From assembly GCA_004555725.1 (NCBI GenBank), contig SFHC01000003.1:100977-164976 (forward strand): DNA of 64,000 nucleotides. The letters are read 5' to 3'. Origin of the DNA: [Eubacterium] saphenum. Lineage in GTDB: Bacteria > Bacillota > Clostridia > Peptostreptococcales > Anaerovoracaceae. The notes beneath the pieces were generated by a model that was not told where the DNA came from, ran no database searches, and worked only from the letters and a program-made list of their open reading frames with translations. The position numbers were made by a program, and so were the translations under genes. Shown here one piece after another: positions 61,901 through 64,000 of this stretch. Positions within the stretch are counted from its first letter, which is position 1. Each line of letters begins with the position of its first letter.

Positions 61901-62592
61901 AGTCGCTGGGATGTTCAGAAGATCTGCTCCGCAAGATGATGAACGCGAACGTAACCAAGGATAATCTGAATGAGTACGGGCGTTTTGATGCGTTAAAGAA
62001 CACCGTTGTCAAAGAGCAGGCGCAGACCTATTTCACCAGACGCGAAGGAAAGAAATTACCGATGTTCCGGGTGAATAACCGCGTGGATGCCTTCTTGACC
62101 GATTTCATTTTGTCCGGGGGCACAACGGAAGTAACGACAGAAGAAAAGCCAGAACCAGAGCAGCAGAAAGGAGAACCGAAGATGACAACGCAGAAAGTAA
62201 AAACAGCTGAAATGCAGCCAGCGGGCAGCGGCGAGACAATTAAAGCGCTGTCCATTCACGCTCCGTGGGTGTATGACATTCTGACCGGAGAGAAACAGGA
62301 GGAGTACCGCACATGGAAGCCAAAGCAGAAGGGAAGGATCCTGATCTGCAGCAGTGCGAAGGTTTACCGGGGATATGTCAGCGGATATGCGCTGTGTACA
62401 GCCGAGATCGGGGAAATCAGGAATTATGGCGATCAGTATGGCTGGGAGCTGAAAGATGTTCAGTTCGTAAAACCTTTCCGCGTAAAGGGAAAGCTGCATT
62501 TATTTGATGTTGACCGGTCAAAGGTGGAAGCGCTGGAGGGCATTTCCCTGGACGAGTACATGAAGACGTATTACGACCCTCTCCGTTCATAA
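58975..62592 (+). CDS. hsdR: Type I restriction subunit HsdR with C-terminal ASCH domain
   Basis: The 1205-residue motor-nuclease opens with a PD-(D/E)xK nuclease (FHIELKKSGVP; Glu159, Lys161). The SF2 translocase follows, with WHTTGSGKTMTS (Walker Lys303), IIDECHRS (Asp409), FGFTGTPVF, and QAFSRTNRLF. After the helical domain, a Glu/Pro/Gln linker (about 1055-1070) leads to an ASCH-like domain: IKALSIHAPWVYDILTGEKQ, KGRILICSSA, and a late FRVKGKLHLFDVD. Standard HsdR has about 1000-1070 residues, so the ASCH part is an addition. The linker encodes an internal ribosome site (see separate entry). Confidence 0.93.
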   Translation: MAIGFNREADFEEALIEALQRNGWERKVLRYPTEEDLIQNWAKIIYENNQSIDRLNHEPLIREEMQELLDKIRDLRSPLALNGFINGEYVAITRKNPADKDHYGKEVSLKIFGRNEIAAGQSRYQIVQQPLFPRHEKVLQDRRGDLMLLINGMPMFHIELKKSGVPVSEACNQIQKYAKEQVFTGLFSLIQVFVAMNPEETLYFANPGPDGKFNSDFFFHWADFNNEPINDWREIATTLLCIPLAHQMIGSYTVADDSDGILKIMRSYQYYAANKIADKVAKKDWNDKKQLGGYIWHTTGSGKTMTSFKSAQLIAHSKDADKVVFLMDRIELGVQSLKEYRAFADNADDVQETEDTVALIGKLTSINPRDMLIVSSIQKMSNIREDAEGRMRAKDLETIRAKHIVFIIDECHRSTFGEMLTAIKRTFPNALFFGFTGTPVFHENEKALNTTTDIFGDELHRYSIADGIRDKNVLGFDPTMVMVYRDRDVRKITALQKCRASSEEEAFSDPKKENIYYHWLNDVPMVGKTDEQGNYQKGVEDEFPRSQYETDEYQDAVVDDIVSNWTVMSRNRKFHALFATSSIPEAIRYYRKFRQKAPDLKVTGLFDPSIDNENAERSLAKEDGLKEMLQDYNAMFDQNFSIGSYAFFKKDVSSRLSHKRPYAHMKEDQQLDLLIVVNQMLTGFDSKWINTLYLDKVLTYEHLIQAFSRTNRLFNINEKPFGSIRYYRYPHTMQKNIEDAVKLYSGDRPRGLFADHLADNITHMNLKFQEIESVFKQAGILNFEHLPEETAEKAKFSKLFRDFCTYMQAAQIQGFQWEKRRYEIHNYDPGKEDETVEIVEVLPTEREYDTMLQRYHELRKGDGPGGDKDEITFEIDPYLSELNTGKIDNDYMNLRFTKWLKQLDQPNVSDEEREETLEDLHKSFAFLSQEDQQFANQFLHDVQTGDAKLEPGKTFREYIADYASRAQNDQVHRVSESLGCSEDLLRKMMNANVTKDNLNEYGRFDALKNTVVKEQAQTYFTRREGKKLPMFRVNNRVDAFLTDFILSGGTTEVTTEEKPEPEQQKGEPKMTTQKVKTAEMQPAGSGETIKALSIHAPWVYDILTGEKQEEYRTWKPKQKGRILICSSAKVYRGYVSGYALCTAEIGEIRNYGDQYGWELKDVQFVKPFRVKGKLHLFDVDRSKVEALEGISLDEYMKTYYDPLRS
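62167..62592 (+). promoter_or_regulatory. In-frame internal ribosome site and ASCH-only reading frame within hsdR
   Basis: AAAGGAG at 62167-62173, then eight bases, then ATG 62182, in the same frame as hsdR (codon 1070). Starting here gives a 136-residue protein consisting of a short linker and the ASCH domain. The site is as strong as those of the highly expressed genes in this window. The linker residues QKGEPK are just the translation of the ribosome site, so an ancestral separate ASCH gene fused by loss of the hsdR stop is a natural explanation; dual production from one frame is possible today. Confidence 0.65.
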
Positions 62593-62624
62593 GTCTGTTT
62601 CATAAGGGACTCTCCCGTGCAGGA

Positions 62625-62666
62625 CTGGTATGATGGTTCCGTCCCATCGGTATAAACCATACCAGA
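62625..62666 (+). repeat. Inverted repeat upstream of the recombinase gene
   Basis: CTGGTATG (62625-62632) and CATACCAG (62659-62666) form an 8-bp inverted repeat, with a further GTT/AAC inside it, ending 15 bases before the recombinase ATG. It could be a terminator without T-run, an operator or a recombinase site. No similar sequence is seen at the hsdS repeats. Confidence 0.5.
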
Positions 62667-62681
62667 ACGGGAGGAAATCAT

Positions 62682-63611
62682 ATGACGGAAAAGAAACAAG
62701 ACACGCAGCTGTTCTGCGAGTATTACGAGCAATGGGTGAAGGTCTATAAAGAAGGGGCTATCCGGCCGGTTACACTCAGGAAATATGAGATGTCGCTGAG
62801 CTGGCTGAGAAAACTGATTCCTGATGTTAGGATGTGTGACATGACGCGGATTGTCTACCAGCAGATGATTAATGATTACGCCAAATGCCATGAGCGGCAG
62901 ACGACGATGGATTTCCATCATCAAATCAAGGGCGCTGTCCTCGATGCTGTAGATGACGGTTTGATTGAACGCGATCCCACTAGAAAAGTCATCATTAAAG
63001 GAAAATCTCCGAGGCAGAAAAAAATTAAGTACCTGAATCAGTTTGAGCTGCACACTCTGCTGAATCACCTGGACTTAGGCGATTCCATCAGCTGGGACTG
63101 GTTCATTCTGCTTGTCGCGAAAACGGGGATGCGGTTTTCCGAGGCGCTGGGCCTTACCCCTGCAGACTTTGATTTTTCGCATCAGCTTCTGAACATCGAC
63201 AAAACCTGGGATTACAAGGACGGAACGGGATTCACGCCGACGAAGAACAAGTCCTCCGTCCGGAAAATCCAGATCGACTGGCAGACGGTCGTGCAGTTTT
63301 CCGAGCTGGTGAAAGATCTGCCGGAGAATGAGCCGATTTTTGTTCATGAAAAGACGGTGTACAATTCGACGGTAAATGATATTCTTGCGCGCCACTGCCG
63401 GCAGGCGGGAGTGCCTGTGATTTCCGTTCACGGACTGCGCCATACACACGCGTCACTTCTGCTGTTTGCAGGCGTTTCCATTGCCAGTGTAGCGCGCCGC
63501 CTCGGACACGCGAGTATGACGACCACACAGAAAACCTACCTGCATGTGATCCATGAACTGGAGAATCAGGATATCGACCTGGTTATGCGTGCCATGTCGA
63601 GCTTAAACTAA
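62682..63611 (+). CDS. Tyrosine recombinase (phage-integrase family)
   Basis: The 309-residue protein has an N-terminal SAM-like core-binding domain (FCEYYEQWVKVYKEGAIRPVTLRKYEMSLSWLRKLIP) and the catalytic domain with Arg151 (TGMRFSEALG), His250/Arg253 (HGLRHTHASLLL), His276 (LGHASMTTT) and nucleophile Tyr286 (KTYLH). It lacks the arm-binding N-terminal domain of the Tn916-type integrases. GGGAGG precedes the ATG. Short recombinases beside hsdS genes are known to rearrange recognition domains, and no excisionase or transfer gene is present, so this is its most likely job; integrating the island is the alternative. Confidence 0.92.
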   Translation: MTEKKQDTQLFCEYYEQWVKVYKEGAIRPVTLRKYEMSLSWLRKLIPDVRMCDMTRIVYQQMINDYAKCHERQTTMDFHHQIKGAVLDAVDDGLIERDPTRKVIIKGKSPRQKKIKYLNQFELHTLLNHLDLGDSISWDWFILLVAKTGMRFSEALGLTPADFDFSHQLLNIDKTWDYKDGTGFTPTKNKSSVRKIQIDWQTVVQFSELVKDLPENEPIFVHEKTVYNSTVNDILARHCRQAGVPVISVHGLRHTHASLLLFAGVSIASVARRLGHASMTTTQKTYLHVIHELENQDIDLVMRAMSSLN

Positions 63612-63824
63612 ATCGGTATTGATGAGAGTGGGTTTATATCGGTGGGGAAACTTGAAGAGGTGAAATAATAGAAATAGAATGAAAGGGAATGCATAATGAG
63701 TGGATGGGGATGCCTGCGCATGTAAAAAGCAGAAGCGGGATCAGTGAGGCGGTTCAGTCAGGAACCGGCAGTGTACAATCATTGAACATCGGAAGCAGTA
63801 AACAATATCAGTGAAATTAAACAG

Positions 63825-63865
63825 AAAGGGCGCTCATCCGTTTGTTCGGGATGAGCGTCCTTTCC
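63825..63865 (+). terminator. Terminator after the recombinase gene
   Basis: AAAGGGCGCTCATCC pairs with GGATGAGCGTCCTTT (one mismatch) around an 8-base loop; CCTTGCC follows, so the T-run is part of the stem (CTTTCCTT). It is the last clear signal of the island transcript. Confidence 0.7.
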
Positions 63866-63902
63866 TTGCCGTCATGTAATTAAGATCTGTGCCGAATTAT
63901 AG

Positions 63903-63965
63903 AGGGTGTAAAATTAAGTGTGTAAGTTACCGGTAACTAATTTCAAACATGTAACTTACGCACTT
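63903..63965 (+). repeat. Inverted repeat, possible insertion-sequence end
   Basis: AAGTGTGTAAGTTAC (63916-63930) and GTAACTTACGCACTT (63951-63965) are inverted copies with one mismatch around 20 bases. The preceding GAGGGTGTAAAATTAAGTGTG resembles termini of IS256-family elements in Clostridia as I remember them. If so, an insertion sequence begins here and continues beyond the window. The hairpin is also followed by TTTATCTTTTT and could be a terminator. Confidence 0.35.
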
Positions 63966-64000
63966 TATCTTTTTCATAGAGTGCGGTATTGTAGAAAGGA

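Larger units (their letters stand above)
51276..63865 (+). mobile_element. Putative defence island bounded by tRNA-fMet and a tyrosine recombinase
   Basis: From the tRNA operon terminator to the terminator after the recombinase, the genes are all defence or recombination functions on one strand: Abi_2, hsdM, hsdS, half-hsdS cassettes, mrr, hsdR and int. Base composition drops at the left edge and in the hsdS recognition domains. I searched the bases after int for a copy of the tRNA 3' end (GTTCAAGTCCTGCCTCCGCA) and found none, so the right border is not defined here; the island may extend past the window. Confidence 0.5.
63612..64000. other. Region after the recombinase
   Basis: About 390 bases without a supportable gene. 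It holds a strong terminator (63825-63865) and an inverted repeat (63916-63965). The window ends here. Confidence 0.5.

Noticed and set aside
63612..64000. Right attachment site copied from the tRNA-fMet 3' end
   Set aside because: No stretch resembling GTTCAAGTCCTGCCTCCGCA occurs after the recombinase within the window.

Overview
The window looks like a chromosomal segment of a low-to-mid GC Firmicute of class Clostridia, plausibly Lachnospiraceae or a close relative. The support is gene content and order: divIVA-sepF-yggT-yggS beside lspA-rluD, ylxM-ffh-rpsP-khpA-rimM-trmD in one run, a J-domain gene paired with a DUF5685 gene, an ACT protein paired with a UPF0210 protein, pyruvate carboxylase, strong AGGAGG-type ribosome sites, and a cyclic-di-GMP-I riboswitch. 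The species is not identified; it is inferred only from these features.

Layout. 1-2787 (minus): a secreted subtilisin-like protease that runs off the left edge. 3194-7021: a complete spermidine/putrescine ABC transporter (potABCD). 7128-7290 and 14539-14814: two small arrays of the same 92-bp hairpin repeat in opposite orientations, bracketing a metal-efflux operon (ArsR repressor, free-standing HMA metallochaperone, P1B ATPase), a J-domain/DUF5685 pair and a secreted GH25 lysozyme. 15021-17887: argH and fumC, two lyases that both yield fumarate-linked products, followed by a membrane-protein gene with an early amber codon. 18843-20993: a c-di-GMP riboswitch and a mosaic secreted protein. 20994-22085: about 1.1 kb of non-coding DNA with a GC-rich minisatellite. 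22086-34000: housekeeping metabolism (UPF0210/ACT, ung, typA, pyc, phosphate transporter, a PLP decarboxylase). 34097-50733: translation, envelope, division and stringent-response genes, a small zinc-finger protein with a structured leader, Rqc2, YicC, gmk, rpoZ and pepD.

50951-51223 holds three tRNA genes (Asn, Leu, initiator Met). Immediately downstream lies a defence island (about 51.3-63.9 kb): an Abi_2/HEPN abortive-infection gene, then hsdM, hsdS, two extra half-hsdS cassettes, an Mrr-type endonuclease, hsdR and a tyrosine recombinase. All genes point the same way.

The most unusual parts are in this island. Four different target-recognition domains sit in tandem, each bounded by the same short direct repeats, two in the intact hsdS and two in promoter-poor half genes, with a tyrosine recombinase at the end of the locus. 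This looks like a same-orientation specificity-switching cassette array. HsdR carries a C-terminal ASCH domain joined by a linker that encodes a textbook ribosome-binding site and ATG in frame, so the ASCH domain may also be made as a free protein. A second item worth checking is a structured minus-strand leader beside a 16-bp palindrome at 43.48-43.67 kb.
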